Below are positions 8,368 through 18,793 of a stretch of DNA of 18,793 nucleotides, in pieces (the stretch's first letter is position 1; each line of letters starts with the position of its first letter). The notes beneath the pieces were generated by a model. That model saw nothing but the letters and a program-made list of their open reading frames with translations, ran no database searches and had not been told where the DNA came from. Location of the stretch: the NCBI GenBank assembly GCA_036274635.1, contig DASUFI010000115.1:1-18793 (forward strand), in the 5' to 3' direction. The position numbers and the translations under genes were made by a program. Source of the stretch: DASUFI01 sp036274635. GTDB lineage: Bacteria > Planctomycetota > B15-G4.

Positions 8368-8409
8368 GCTTCCGCAGGCCCCACGACGCGTGCAGGCGAG
8401 GGTCCTCTC

Positions 8410-11400
8410 GTGAGCAAGGGCATGGGCTTCGCGGTCGCGGGACTGGCCGCGGCCGCCGTCGTGGCGGGCGTCATCCTCTTGTCGGGCGAGGGCGCGGAGC
8501 AGGCGGGCGGGGCGGCTGCCACGATCTCGACATCGCACGCGGCTCCGGACCAGGCGCCGGCCTTCGCGGCCCCCGACGCGGGGCGCACCCCGGAGGCCGC
8601 GCCGCTGGCCGCCGCGCCGGCCGAGCTGCCCGCCGGCGGCGGGTCGTCGGCCGCGCTCGCGACGCCCGGCAAGACCGCCAAGCCCAAGGGCGCCCCCGTC
8701 ACGCTGACCGGCCGGGTCCTCGACGAGGCTGCGCGCCCGGTGGCCGGCGCGCGCGTCTCCTTCGCCAACGATCCCATCGCCTTCGGCGTCGGGCGCGGCT
8801 TGGGCCGCGGGCGCCGCGAGGACGCCGCGGCCCTGCCGTCGGTCGAGACCGACCGCGAGGGCCGCTTCTCGCTCGCGGGCGAGATGCCGCCGCCCAGCGA
8901 GGAGGAGGGCCTGCGCTTCGGCCCGGCCGAGCCGCAGCTCATCGTGCAGCAGGACGCCTTCGCCACGCTCGTCCAGCCGCTGCCCGGCCTCGCCTCGCCG
9001 CGCCACGACGTGGGCGACGTGCAGCTCAGCGCCGGCACGTGGATCGTCGGACGCGCGGTGGACGAGGCCGGCCGCCCGCTGGCCGGCGCGCACGTCTCCG
9101 CGCGCAACGTCGACGCCGGCCGTGGCGGCTCGGCGATGGCGCTGCCCTTCCTCAGTGGCCTGAACGAGTCGCTGGACGCGGTGATCACCGGCGCCGACGG
9201 CCGCTTCAGCGTGGCCGGCCTGACGCCCGGCAAGGCCGATTGCACCGTGCGCGCCGACGGCCGGCGCCTCGCGACCACCGAGAACATCGCGCTCGAGCAG
9301 CGCCTGCCCGCCGACATCGGCGACATCGCGCTGCTGCCCGGCCAGACCATCGCCGGCGTGGTGCTGGACAAGGAGGGCCAGCCGCTGGCGGACGCGGAGG
9401 TCTCGCTCTCCAGCATGGCGCGCCTGGTCCTGAATCGCCTCGAGGACCTGCCGCGCGGCCAGATCGGCCAGGAGTTCGGCCAGCGCGTGCGCACCGGCGC
9501 CGACGGCCGCTTCGAGATCTCGGGCCTCGCCGGCGGCCACTACACCGTGCACGTGCGCGCCGACGGCTTCGAGCGCCTCTCGCAGGAGGACGTGGCCGCC
9601 GGGACGCTCGACCTGCGCCTGCTCCCCGTGCGCCTCGGCGGCCTCTTCGTCGAGATCGTCAACGACACGGACGGCTCGCCGGTGCCCGGCGCGCGCATCA
9701 AGGCCACCCCCAAGCCCGGTGACGAGCCCTTCGGCCGCTTCGGCGGCGACGAGCCGCTGCCCGTCATCACGGGCGCCGAGGCGCTCGCGGCCGCCGGCAA
9801 GCAGGGCGACCCGGCCGGCGCCTACTTCGTGCGCAACGCGCCGCGCCAGGGCACCAGCCTGGTGGTCGCGGCCGACGGCTTCGCCACGCTGCAGGCCGAG
9901 GGCCCGGCGGTGGAGTCGGGCGCCGTGGGCGCGACCTCCGTGCGCCTCGTGCCCGAGTCGGTCGTGGCCGGTCGCGTCACGCGGCCCGACGGCACGCCCA
10001 TCGACGGCGCGCGCATCACGCTGGCCGTCAAGAAGCCCGACGCGGAGCAGGACGACGGGCGCTTCCCCGGCGGCCGCCGCTTCACGCGCATGCTGCGCAT
10101 GGGCGACCAGGCCCCCAACGCCGAGCTGGACGCGGCGCACATGTCCAGCAAGACCCTTCCCGACGGCACCTTCGAGCTGCGCGGCGTCGCGCCTGGCGAC
10201 TGGGAGCTGACGGCCACGCACCCGGACTGCGTGGACAGCGCGCCCCTCGCGCTGAAGCTCGCGTCCGGCGAATCGCAGCGCGACCTCGCCGTCACGCTGC
10301 AGCCGGCCGGCGCCGTCGTGGGCCTCGTCACCGAGTCCGACGGCACGCCCGCGCCCGACATCGAGATCACCGTCACGCCCGCCGCCGAGGCCAAGGCCGC
10401 CGCGCAGCCGGCCAGCGACGTGACCGTCGACATCGGCCGCATGCTGAGAATGGACGACGGCACCAGCCGCCGCTACGCGCGCACCGAGGCCGACGGCACC
10501 TATCGCGTCAGCGGCCTGGCCGCCGGCGAGTACGAGGTGACGCTGGGCAGCGGCGCGCGCCGCGGCCGGCGCATGGGCGGCGGCATGGTCTTCGCCTTCG
10601 CGGGCGACCGCGGCAGCTCCGAGCATGCCCAGTCCTCGTGGGCCAAGGTCGCGCCGGGCGCGGACACGCGCGCGGACTTCGTGCGCCCGCGCCGCGGCAC
10701 GATCACCGGGCGCGTCATGGCCGGCGGCCGGCCCGTGCCCGACGTGGCCGTGCGCCTGGGCAGCAAGCCCGAGCCCGGCGCCTTCGCCTTCCCCGGCTTC
10801 CGCGGCGAGGAGGCGCGCAGCGACGACCGCGGCGCCTTCCGCTTCGACGAGGTCGAGGCCGGCGAGTACGAGCTCACCGCGCACGTGGCCGGCTCGGCCC
10901 TCGAGCGCACCGTGCCCGTGAAGCTGGACGCGGGCGCCGCGGCCAGCGCGGACCTCGTCTTCGGCGGCTCCACGCTCTCCGGGCGCGTGGTCGACAAGGC
11001 CAGCGGCGCCGGCGTGCCCGGCGCCACGCTCACCGTCCTGCCCGTCAAGGACGCCGAGGCCGGCGGGCCGCCGGCCAAGCCGATGGCCATCACCATGATC
11101 ACCATGGACGACGGCGGCGGCCCCGGAGGCATGTCCATGGAGATCGGCGGCGGCCCCGCGCAGCTCGTGCGCTCGGGCGACGACGGCCAGTTCGAGCTGC
11201 TCTACGTCGAGCCCGGCACGTACAGCATCGCGGCCAGTGGCGGCGGCTACATCCGCAACGAGATCGGCCCGATCGAGGTCTCCGACGGCCAGGACAAGGA
11301 CGACCTGCACATCGACGTCGCGCGCGGCGCCATCGTGCGTGGCAGCGTCACGTCCGACCAGAGCGGCCAGAAGCTGGACGCCGTCCCCGTGCGCATCGAG

Positions 11401-11601
11401 GGCGGCGACACGCGCCAGATGACCGTCACCGAGAATGGCACCTTCCGCTTCGAGGGCCTCGAGCCCGGCAAGTACACGGTCACCGTGCTCGGCAGCGGCT
11501 TCGGCGGCGACTTCGGCATGGGCGGCTCGGCGCTCGCGACCGAGGACATCGAGCTGGAGCTGGGGCAGGTGCGGGATCTGGATCTGCACACGAAGAGCTA
11601 G
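8410..11601 (+). CDS. membrane-anchored protein with about nine carboxypeptidase regulatory-like repeats
   Basis: A 1063-residue protein if it starts at the GTG at 8410, preferred because GAGGG sits seven bases upstream. The ATG at 8356 would add 18 residues, lacks a Shine-Dalgarno and lies in a palindrome. One hydrophobic segment (about 5-24) without a lipobox suggests an N-terminal anchor, then an Ala/Pro linker to about 90. The rest is repeats of the CarboxypepD_reg-like type, opening with GRV.D..G.P..GA.V and closing with DGRF...GL..G.Y.V. Openings fall near residues 97, 210, 312, 410, 518, 636, 763, 854 and 975. These are extracytoplasmic beta-sandwich modules for adhesion or structure, and no catalytic domain is visible. 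Met/Gly-rich inserts (MLRM near 560 and 676; MAITMITMDDGGG near 892) interrupt some modules. It is divergent from the envelope operon. Confidence 0.85.
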   Translation: MSKGMGFAVAGLAAAAVVAGVILLSGEGAEQAGGAAATISTSHAAPDQAPAFAAPDAGRTPEAAPLAAAPAELPAGGGSSAALATPGKTAKPKGAPVTLTGRVLDEAARPVAGARVSFANDPIAFGVGRGLGRGRREDAAALPSVETDREGRFSLAGEMPPPSEEEGLRFGPAEPQLIVQQDAFATLVQPLPGLASPRHDVGDVQLSAGTWIVGRAVDEAGRPLAGAHVSARNVDAGRGGSAMALPFLSGLNESLDAVITGADGRFSVAGLTPGKADCTVRADGRRLATTENIALEQRLPADIGDIALLPGQTIAGVVLDKEGQPLADAEVSLSSMARLVLNRLEDLPRGQIGQEFGQRVRTGADGRFEISGLAGGHYTVHVRADGFERLSQEDVAAGTLDLRLLPVRLGGLFVEIVNDTDGSPVPGARIKATPKPGDEPFGRFGGDEPLPVITGAEALAAAGKQGDPAGAYFVRNAPRQGTSLVVAADGFATLQAEGPAVESGAVGATSVRLVPESVVAGRVTRPDGTPIDGARITLAVKKPDAEQDDGRFPGGRRFTRMLRMGDQAPNAELDAAHMSSKTLPDGTFELRGVAPGDWELTATHPDCVDSAPLALKLASGESQRDLAVTLQPAGAVVGLVTESDGTPAPDIEITVTPAAEAKAAAQPASDVTVDIGRMLRMDDGTSRRYARTEADGTYRVSGLAAGEYEVTLGSGARRGRRMGGGMVFAFAGDRGSSEHAQSSWAKVAPGADTRADFVRPRRGTITGRVMAGGRPVPDVAVRLGSKPEPGAFAFPGFRGEEARSDDRGAFRFDEVEAGEYELTAHVAGSALERTVPVKLDAGAAASADLVFGGSTLSGRVVDKASGAGVPGATLTVLPVKDAEAGGPPAKPMAITMITMDDGGGPGGMSMEIGGGPAQLVRSGDDGQFELLYVEPGTYSIAASGGGYIRNEIGPIEVSDGQDKDDLHIDVARGAIVRGSVTSDQSGQKLDAVPVRIEGGDTRQMTVTENGTFRFEGLEPGKYTVTVLGSGFGGDFGMGGSALATEDIELELGQVRDLDLHTKS

Positions 11602-11957
11602 GCGAGCAGCCGGCGCGCCCGACGGACGGCGCGGGCGCGTGCGGGCTGCGATGGCGAGATGCCGGCAGCGCGTCGAGCGGCGCGGGATGCAGCGGCATCA
11701 GGGGCTCGAACGGCCGCGTGCAGCGCCTGAGCGGGCGCAGGGCCCTTGCGTCGGAACCGGCACGTTAAAAAAACGACCCGCAGTCGCGACTGCGAGTCGT
11801 TTTTTTAACGTGCCCACGATCGCTCGAGACGGTCGCTCGTCGCGAAGGCGCGCGCGACCTCGCGCGGCGTCCGCATCGCCCGGCGCCCTCCACGCGACGA
11901 TCAGCGGCCCAAGAGCCATGCATCCCCGCAGCGCCCAGCGGGATACCCGCCCGCCGC
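11602..11957. other. convergent intergenic region
   Basis: 356 bp between two converging genes. Its only clear feature is the palindromic terminator at 11759-11814. A weak 7-bp inverted repeat (GATGCCG at 11658, CGGCATC at 11693) lies on the plus-gene side. I see no convincing gene in it: the open frames crossing it read through the terminator stem on both strands and have no family-like sequence. Confidence 0.7.
11759..11814. terminator. bidirectional intrinsic terminator in a 56-bp palindrome
   Basis: Perfect 19-bp outer arms (11759-11777 and 11796-11814) enclose a perfect 16-bp palindrome, CGCAGTCGCGACTGCG (11779-11794); the only mismatch is 11778 against 11795. The outer arms contain A7 on the left and T7 on the right, so either transcript forms a GC-rich hairpin followed by a run of U. 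It lies between the convergent ends of the repeat-protein gene (157 bp away) and the radical SAM gene (143 bp away), where one element can stop both. Confidence 0.9.
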
Positions 11958-13070
11958 TCAGCGCGCCTTGTTCCTCGGAAAGTGCGCCGGGCCCGTGAGC
12001 ACGACGCAGTCGGCGCAGACCTTCGGGTAGTCGCCGGCGAACATGCGCCGGCGGAACTCCTGGTAGGCCGGGCCGTTCCAGATGGCCTCGAAGGGCTGCT
12101 TCAGCACGTTGCCCATCTCCAGCTCCGCCGGCCCGCGGCAGCAGGGGTACACGGCGCCGTCGGGCGTCACCTTGAGGTAGTTCATGGCCATGGGGCAGAA
12201 GGCCGGGTGCATGCGCGCGAGGCTGTCCATGTGCAGCTCGCGGATCTCGGCCAGCGGGGCCTTGCTGGCGCACTTGGGCGGGCCGCAGGTGATCGCGCCG
12301 CCCCAGGGCTGGTGCAGGTGCAGGGTGATGGAGACGCCGCGCTCGCGGGCGCGCAGGTGCACCAGCTCGACCATGGCGCCGAACTGCTGCTCGTCGACGC
12401 GGCCGTCGATGCGCAGGGCGTCGTAGCCGGTGGAGTTGGGCAGCAGCTCCTGCATGGACATCTCGCGACCGCCGAGGTCGGCGACGAAGTCCACCAGCTC
12501 GGGCATCTGCTTCCAGTTGGGCTCCATGACCACGGCGTTGAAGCCCACCTCGATGCGCGCGGCGGCGGCCAGCGGCATGACGGCGCGGATGTTGGCCACG
12601 ACCTCGTCCAGCTTGGCGCCCACGCGCAGGGCCTCGAAGGTGGCGCGGTCGGCGCTGTCGATGGAGAACCAGATGCGGTGCGTGACGGGCGCGATCTTGC
12701 GGAAGGTCTCCTCGTCCAGCAGCGTGGCGTTGCAGTAGAGCAGCATCTGCACGTCGTGCTTGCGGCACAGGGCCACGACCTCGTCCAGGTCGTTCATGAG
12801 CGGCTCGCTGGCGTCGCTGGGCGTCAGGTGCAGCGCGTGCGGCAGGATCTGGTCGAGGACGGCGCGCGCGGCGGGCGCGGCCATGACCTTGGGCGGGATG
12901 CCGTCCGCCTGGTGGCACATCACGCACAGCAGGTTGCAGCGGTTGTTGAAGCCGAACTCGATCTCGGTCGGGCGGCTCTGCCACACGGTGCGCGCCGCGG
13001 CGAGGTCCTCCGCGAGGCGCAGGACGTTCTCGCTCTCGCGCGGGATCTTGGGCTGGGGGGCAGACGACAT
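11958..13070 (-). CDS. radical SAM protein with SPASM domain
   Basis: A 370-residue protein with an ATG start at 13070. The radical SAM CxxxCxxC motif is C45-C49-C52 (RCNLLCVMC), which binds the [4Fe-4S] cluster that cleaves S-adenosylmethionine. IWFSIDSADRATFEALR (near 137) matches the usual core strand of the family. The C-terminal part has a SPASM-type Cys pattern: C262, C267, C292, C310-C311 (YPCC), C352 and C355, able to hold auxiliary Fe-S clusters. SPASM enzymes typically modify peptides or proteins, or act in cofactor or cell-surface metabolism. No precursor peptide or partner is next to it, so the substrate is open. It follows the chaperone run in the same direction but after a 239-bp gap with a long palindrome, so it may be transcribed separately. 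Cytoplasmic. Confidence 0.9.
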   Translation of the reverse strand: MSSAPQPKIPRESENVLRLAEDLAAARTVWQSRPTEIEFGFNNRCNLLCVMCHQADGIPPKVMAAPAARAVLDQILPHALHLTPSDASEPLMNDLDEVVALCRKHDVQMLLYCNATLLDEETFRKIAPVTHRIWFSIDSADRATFEALRVGAKLDEVVANIRAVMPLAAAARIEVGFNAVVMEPNWKQMPELVDFVADLGGREMSMQELLPNSTGYDALRIDGRVDEQQFGAMVELVHLRARERGVSITLHLHQPWGGAITCGPPKCASKAPLAEIRELHMDSLARMHPAFCPMAMNYLKVTPDGAVYPCCRGPAELEMGNVLKQPFEAIWNGPAYQEFRRRMFAGDYPKVCADCVVLTGPAHFPRNKAR

Positions 13071-13086
13071 GGTGCGGGCCCAATCT

Positions 13087-13265
13087 AGCCCGCACTTCTC
13101 ACGACGATCTACTGCGGACGCGGCAAGTCGGCCCGGGCGGCGTTGTTGCGCCGCGCTCGGTCCTCAGCGGCCTCATGAGGCCGCCTCTGGCCGATCGCGA
13201 CGCAACGCCTTGCGCGGGCTCGACTTGACGCGTCCTCGCGACGATCGTCGTGAGAAGTGCGGGCT
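13087..13265. repeat. 179-bp imperfect palindrome (fold-back element)
   Basis: The ends are perfect 23-bp inverted repeats (13087-13109 and 13243-13265, starting AGCCCGCACTTCTCACGACG on the plus strand). The centre is a perfect 18-bp palindrome (GCGGCCTCATGAGGCCGC, 13167-13184). The arms between also pair when aligned by hand with a few 1-3 base gaps, so roughly four fifths of each 89-base arm can pair. The match stops sharply at both ends, and no target-site duplication is visible. It fills most of the gap between the fmdB-like gene and the radical SAM gene and has no flanking U-run. It could be a MITE-like fold-back element, a repetitive extragenic palindrome or a structured leader RNA. Confidence 0.85.
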
Positions 13266-13309
13266 GTCCGTACGGGGGCGCTTGGCGAACGGCCTCATCG
13301 GCCGGAGGC

Positions 13310-13714
13310 TCAGCCGGACTGTCCGTCCTTCGGCGCGGGCCCCTTGGGGGCGTCGCTGCCGGCGCCCTTCGGACCCGGCGTCGCGGCTGGCTTCCCGCCG
13401 GGAGCTGTCGAGCCGGGCGCATCGGGCTTGCCAGGCTCCTTGCCGGCCTTGGCTGGCCCGTCGGCCTTGTCCTTCGCGCCGCTCTTCGGTGTCGCGGCCT
13501 CGGGTGCCTTGCCTTCACCCGGCGGCGCGGCCTTCTTGTAGTCGGTCTGGTAGAAGCCGCTGCCCTTGAACAGGATGCCCGCGCCCGAGCCGATGAGCCG
13601 CTCGAGCCGATCCTTGCCGCACTGCGGGCAGCGCTTCAGCAGCGGCTCGCTGAAGGACTGGAAGTGCTCGAAGCGGTGGCCGCAGGCGGCGCACGCATAG
13701 TCGTAGGTGGGCAC
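13310..13714 (-). CDS. FmdB-family zinc ribbon protein with low-complexity tail
   Basis: A 134-residue protein with a GTG start at 13714, 4 bp after the grpE stop, so it is probably translated with it. MPTYDYACAACGHRFE is the hallmark start of the FmdB putative regulatory family. A zinc ribbon is formed by C8, C11, C29 and C32 (CPQCG). The family core ends near residue 58 (GSGFYQTDY). The remaining 75 or so residues are a Lys/Pro/Ala/Gly tail, longer than the usual short tail and probably disordered. The molecular role of FmdB-like proteins is not well established. Its position at the end of a chaperone operon hints at a link to protein folding or stress, but that is inference. Confidence 0.87.
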   Translation of the reverse strand: MPTYDYACAACGHRFEHFQSFSEPLLKRCPQCGKDRLERLIGSGAGILFKGSGFYQTDYKKAAPPGEGKAPEAATPKSGAKDKADGPAKAGKEPGKPDAPGSTAPGGKPAATPGPKGAGSDAPKGPAPKDGQSG

Positions 13715-13718
13715 GGCC

Positions 13719-14225
13719 TCAGTCTTCCGGCGCTTCGCGGCGCGCGACGACCACCTGCGCGGGGCGCAGCAGGCGGTCGTGCAGGCGGTAGCCCGGCAGG
13801 AGCACGCGCACGATGGCGCCCGGCGCCACGTCCGGCGCGTCCTCCTCGTGCAGCGCCTGGTGCACGCGCGGGTCGAGCGGCTGGCCGGGCTCGGGCGTCA
13901 GGCGCGAGACGCCGTGCTCTTCGAGCACCGCGAGGAACTGCTGCTCGATGAAGCGCAGGCCCTGCAGGAAGTCGGCCGGCACGGCGGCGGGGGGCGCGGC
14001 CAGCGCGCGCTGGAAGTTGTCCAGGACGGCCAGCAGTGACGTGATGGCCGGCGCGGCGCCGTAGCGGCGCGCGGCGTCGACGTCCTGGCGCGCGGCGCGG
14101 CGCACGTTCTCGAGCTCGGCTCGCGCGCGCAGCCACTTGTCGGTGAGCTCCGCGACCTGCGCGTCGGGCGCGGGCTCGCCGTCGGCCTGCTCGTCGGGGT
14201 CGGTGAAGGCGTCGGGATCAGTCAT
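13719..14225 (-). CDS. grpE: nucleotide exchange factor GrpE
   Basis: A 168-residue protein starting at the ATG at 14225 (MTDPDAFTDPDEQ), 4 bp after the dnaJ stop. The frame stays open upstream inside dnaJ, but that part has no family character. An acidic N-terminus precedes the long helix (about 25-65, AELENVRRAARQDVDAARRYG) that dimerises GrpE. The C-terminal beta domain is typical: GVSRLTPEPGQPLDPRVHQAL, then GYRLHDRLLRPAQVVVARR. GrpE releases ADP from DnaK so that client proteins are let go; it is cytoplasmic. The protein is slightly shorter than E. coli GrpE. It sits in an apparent operon with dnaJ and the GroE genes; dnaK is not in the window. Confidence 0.93.
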   Translation of the reverse strand: MTDPDAFTDPDEQADGEPAPDAQVAELTDKWLRARAELENVRRAARQDVDAARRYGAAPAITSLLAVLDNFQRALAAPPAAVPADFLQGLRFIEQQFLAVLEEHGVSRLTPEPGQPLDPRVHQALHEEDAPDVAPGAIVRVLLPGYRLHDRLLRPAQVVVARREAPED

Positions 14226-14229
14226 GGCT

Positions 14230-15348
14230 CTACTCGAAGACCTTGCGGACCTTGTCCAGGAACGACGAGCGCCGCGGCGTGGCGCCCTCCGAGTCGTGGC
14301 GCCCGAACTCGGCCAGCAGCTCCTTCTGGCGCGCGCTGAGCTTCTTGGGGATCTCCACCGCGACGCGGATGAGCAGCTGGCCCTTGCCGCGGCCATGGAC
14401 CGACGGCATGCCGCGGCCGCGCAGGCGGAAGACCTCGCCGCCCTGCGTGCCGGCGGGAATGTCCAGCTCGGCCGCGCCCTCCAGCGTGGGCACGTCGATG
14501 CGCGCGCCCAGCGCGGCCTGCGTGAAGCTGATGGGCACCTCGCACAGCAGGTCATCGCCGTCGCGCTCGAAGAGCGGGTGGTCCTCCACGTCCACGACCA
14601 CGAAGAGGTCGCCGCGCGGGCCGCCGGCGGCGCCGGGCTCGCCCTCGCCGGCGAGGCGCAGCTGGCCGCCCGCAGGGATGCCCGCCGGGATGTGCACGCG
14701 CAGCTCCACCTTCTGCTCCTTCACGCCCGCGCCGCGGCAGCGCTTGCAGGGGTCCTTGATGACCTGGCCCGCGCCGCGGCAGGCGGGGCAGACCGTCTGC
14801 ATCATGAAGAAGCCCTGGCTGCGCTGCACGCGGCCGCGGCCGGCGCAGGTGCCGCAGCGCTCGGGCGAGGTGCCCTTGCGCGCGCCGCTGCCGCCGCAGT
14901 CGTCGCAGGGCTCGTGGCGGCGCAGCTGGAGCGTGCGCTCGGTGCCGGTGAAGGCCTCCTTGAGGCTCACGTGCAGCCCTACGCGCAGGTGGCTGCCCTG
15001 CCGCGGCCCGGCGCGCGTGCCGCCGAACATGCCCCCGAACAGGTCCGACAGGCCGGACTGCCCGAAGATCTGCTCGAAGATGTCGCGCGGGTCCATGCCC
15101 GCGCCGCCGAAGCCCGCGCCGCGCAGGCCCTCGGGACCGTACTGGTCGTAGAGCCGGCGCTTGTCCGGGTCCGAGAGCACCTGGTAGGCCTCGGTGGCCT
15201 CCTTGAAGCGCCCGGCGGCGGAGGGGTCGTCCGGGTTCCGGTCGGGGTGGAACTTGAGCGCGAGCTTCCTGTAGGCCTTCTTCAGGTCCTCGTCGGACGC
15301 GCCGCGCTCGACCCCGAGCACCTCGTAGAAGTCGCGCGCGGCGGGCAT
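14230..15348 (-). CDS. dnaJ: chaperone protein DnaJ
   Basis: A 372-residue type I J-protein starting at the ATG at 15348 (MPAARDFYEVLGV). The frame is open further upstream into groEL1, but that extension is not DnaJ-like. The J domain (1-70) has the HPD motif at 34-36, needed to stimulate DnaK ATPase. A Gly/Phe-rich linker follows (71-115). All four CxxCxGxG zinc motifs are intact: C148/C151, C165/C168, C187/C190 and C201/C204. The C-terminal substrate-binding domains follow (DLFVVVDVEDHPLFERDG; IDVPTLEG). The stop is 4 bp before grpE, and the start is 23 bp after the groEL1 stop. It delivers unfolded proteins to DnaK in the cytoplasm. Confidence 0.96.
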   Translation of the reverse strand: MPAARDFYEVLGVERGASDEDLKKAYRKLALKFHPDRNPDDPSAAGRFKEATEAYQVLSDPDKRRLYDQYGPEGLRGAGFGGAGMDPRDIFEQIFGQSGLSDLFGGMFGGTRAGPRQGSHLRVGLHVSLKEAFTGTERTLQLRRHEPCDDCGGSGARKGTSPERCGTCAGRGRVQRSQGFFMMQTVCPACRGAGQVIKDPCKRCRGAGVKEQKVELRVHIPAGIPAGGQLRLAGEGEPGAAGGPRGDLFVVVDVEDHPLFERDGDDLLCEVPISFTQAALGARIDVPTLEGAAELDIPAGTQGGEVFRLRGRGMPSVHGRGKGQLLIRVAVEIPKKLSARQKELLAEFGRHDSEGATPRRSSFLDKVRKVFE

Positions 15349-15371
15349 TGCTGTCCCCGGCGGCGGGCGGG

Positions 15372-16976
<1,605 letters not shown>

Positions 16977-17016
16977 GGGGGAGTCGTCTCTCTCGTGGAG
17001 TGCGTGCGGACGCGGA

Positions 17017-17307
17017 TCAGCCGACCTTGGCCAGGATCTCGCTCTCGCGCAGGATCTTGAACTCGACCTCGTTCACGGTGACCTCGGTGCCGGCGTACTT
17101 GCCGAAGAGCACCTGGTCGCCGACGCGCAGGCCGAGCGTGGCGCGCGAGCCGTTCTTGAGCAGCCGGCCCGGGCCCACCGCGGTGACCTTGCCGCGCTGC
17201 GGCTTCTCCTTGGCGGTGTCGGGCAGGACGATGCCGCCGGCCGTCTTCTCCTCGGCCTCGAGCACCTCGATCACGACGCGGTCGTCCAGCGGGTTCAGCT
17301 TGGGCAT
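17017..17307 (-). CDS. groES: co-chaperonin GroES
   Basis: A 96-residue protein starting at the ATG at 17307 (MPKLNPLDDRVVIEVLE), with GAGGAA upstream; a longer frame from 17370 adds no family sequence. The mobile loop that contacts GroEL is EEKTAGGIVLPDTAKEKPQRG (about 15-35). VTAVGPG, then GDQVLFGKYAGTEV and a final ILRESEILAKV follow, all typical of the 10-kDa cap. It forms a heptameric lid on GroEL. It lies between two groEL genes, 31 bp after the groEL2 stop and 40 bp before the groEL1 start, the reverse of the common groES-groEL order for the first pair. Confidence 0.96.
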   Translation of the reverse strand: MPKLNPLDDRVVIEVLEAEEKTAGGIVLPDTAKEKPQRGKVTAVGPGRLLKNGSRATLGLRVGDQVLFGKYAGTEVTVNEVEFKILRESEILAKVG

Positions 17308-17338
17308 GGGTGTTCCTCGGAAGTGCGGGTGAAGGGGA

Positions 17339-18793
<1,455 letters not shown>

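Noticed and set aside
8233..11589. 1118-codon open frame antisense to the repeat-protein gene
   Set aside because: It has no family motifs, is a low-complexity His/Ala/Gly/Arg chain, and is the expected shadow of a GC-rich gene with G/C third positions.
11658..11699. 7-bp inverted repeat downstream of the repeat-protein gene
   Set aside because: Short arms with a 28-base loop and no U-run; common by chance at this GC content.
11698..13095. 465-codon minus-strand frame overlapping the radical SAM gene
   Set aside because: It runs through the terminator and lacks the radical SAM Cys motifs, which are intact in the other frame.
13072..13095. 8-bp inverted repeat GTGCGGGC/GCCCGCAC next to the radical SAM start
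   Set aside because: Its right arm is part of the end of the larger palindrome; as a separate hairpin it would compete with that structure, so I do not list it on its own.
13099..13518. 139-codon minus-strand frame across the palindrome
   Set aside because: It is Arg/Pro-rich, overlaps fmdB in another frame and runs through the palindrome; no ribosome site or family motif.
16977..17016. Possible CIRCE (HrcA) operator in the groES-groEL1 gap
   Set aside because: Only a GCACTC half-site is present on the minus strand, with no matching inverted half at the required spacing.

Overview
The window is very GC-rich and densely coded, almost all of it on the minus strand. The layout suggests a free-living diderm bacterium, most likely a planctomycete or relative. 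That placement is inference, resting on DUF1570-like zincin paralogues, large carboxypeptidase-regulatory-like repeat proteins and a groEL-groES-groEL cluster. No rRNA, tRNA, CRISPR array or transposase gene is visible.

Region A (1-8236, minus strand) looks like one five-gene transcription unit for the cell envelope, read right to left. It holds a secreted zincin-like protein (HEAFH), a paralogue whose zinc site is missing and which ends in a GYF_2-like domain, an active-looking zincin (HEGNH), a lipoprotein with a Lys/Pro tail, and an O-antigen ligase-like membrane protein with a TPR-like tail. The ligase gene starts with TTG inside the lipoprotein stop (TTGA overlap) and runs off the left edge. 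A divergent region (8237-8409) carries a minus-strand -10 box and two palindromes.

Region B (8410-11601, plus strand) is one large gene for a membrane-anchored protein of about nine carboxypeptidase-regulatory-like beta-sandwich repeats with Met/Gly-rich inserts. It converges on a radical SAM/SPASM gene. A 56-bp palindromic, T-flanked bidirectional terminator separates them (11759-11814).

Region C (11958-18793, minus strand) reads groEL2 (cut by the right edge), groES, groEL1, dnaJ, grpE, fmdB-like, then a 239-bp gap and the radical SAM/SPASM gene. Gaps within the chaperone run are 4-40 bp, so groEL2 to fmdB is probably one folding operon joining the GroE machine to the DnaK co-chaperones; no dnaK is in view. 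The gap before the radical SAM gene is filled by a 179-bp imperfect palindrome (13087-13265) with perfect 23-bp ends and a perfect 18-bp centre. It is the most unusual non-coding structure in the window.
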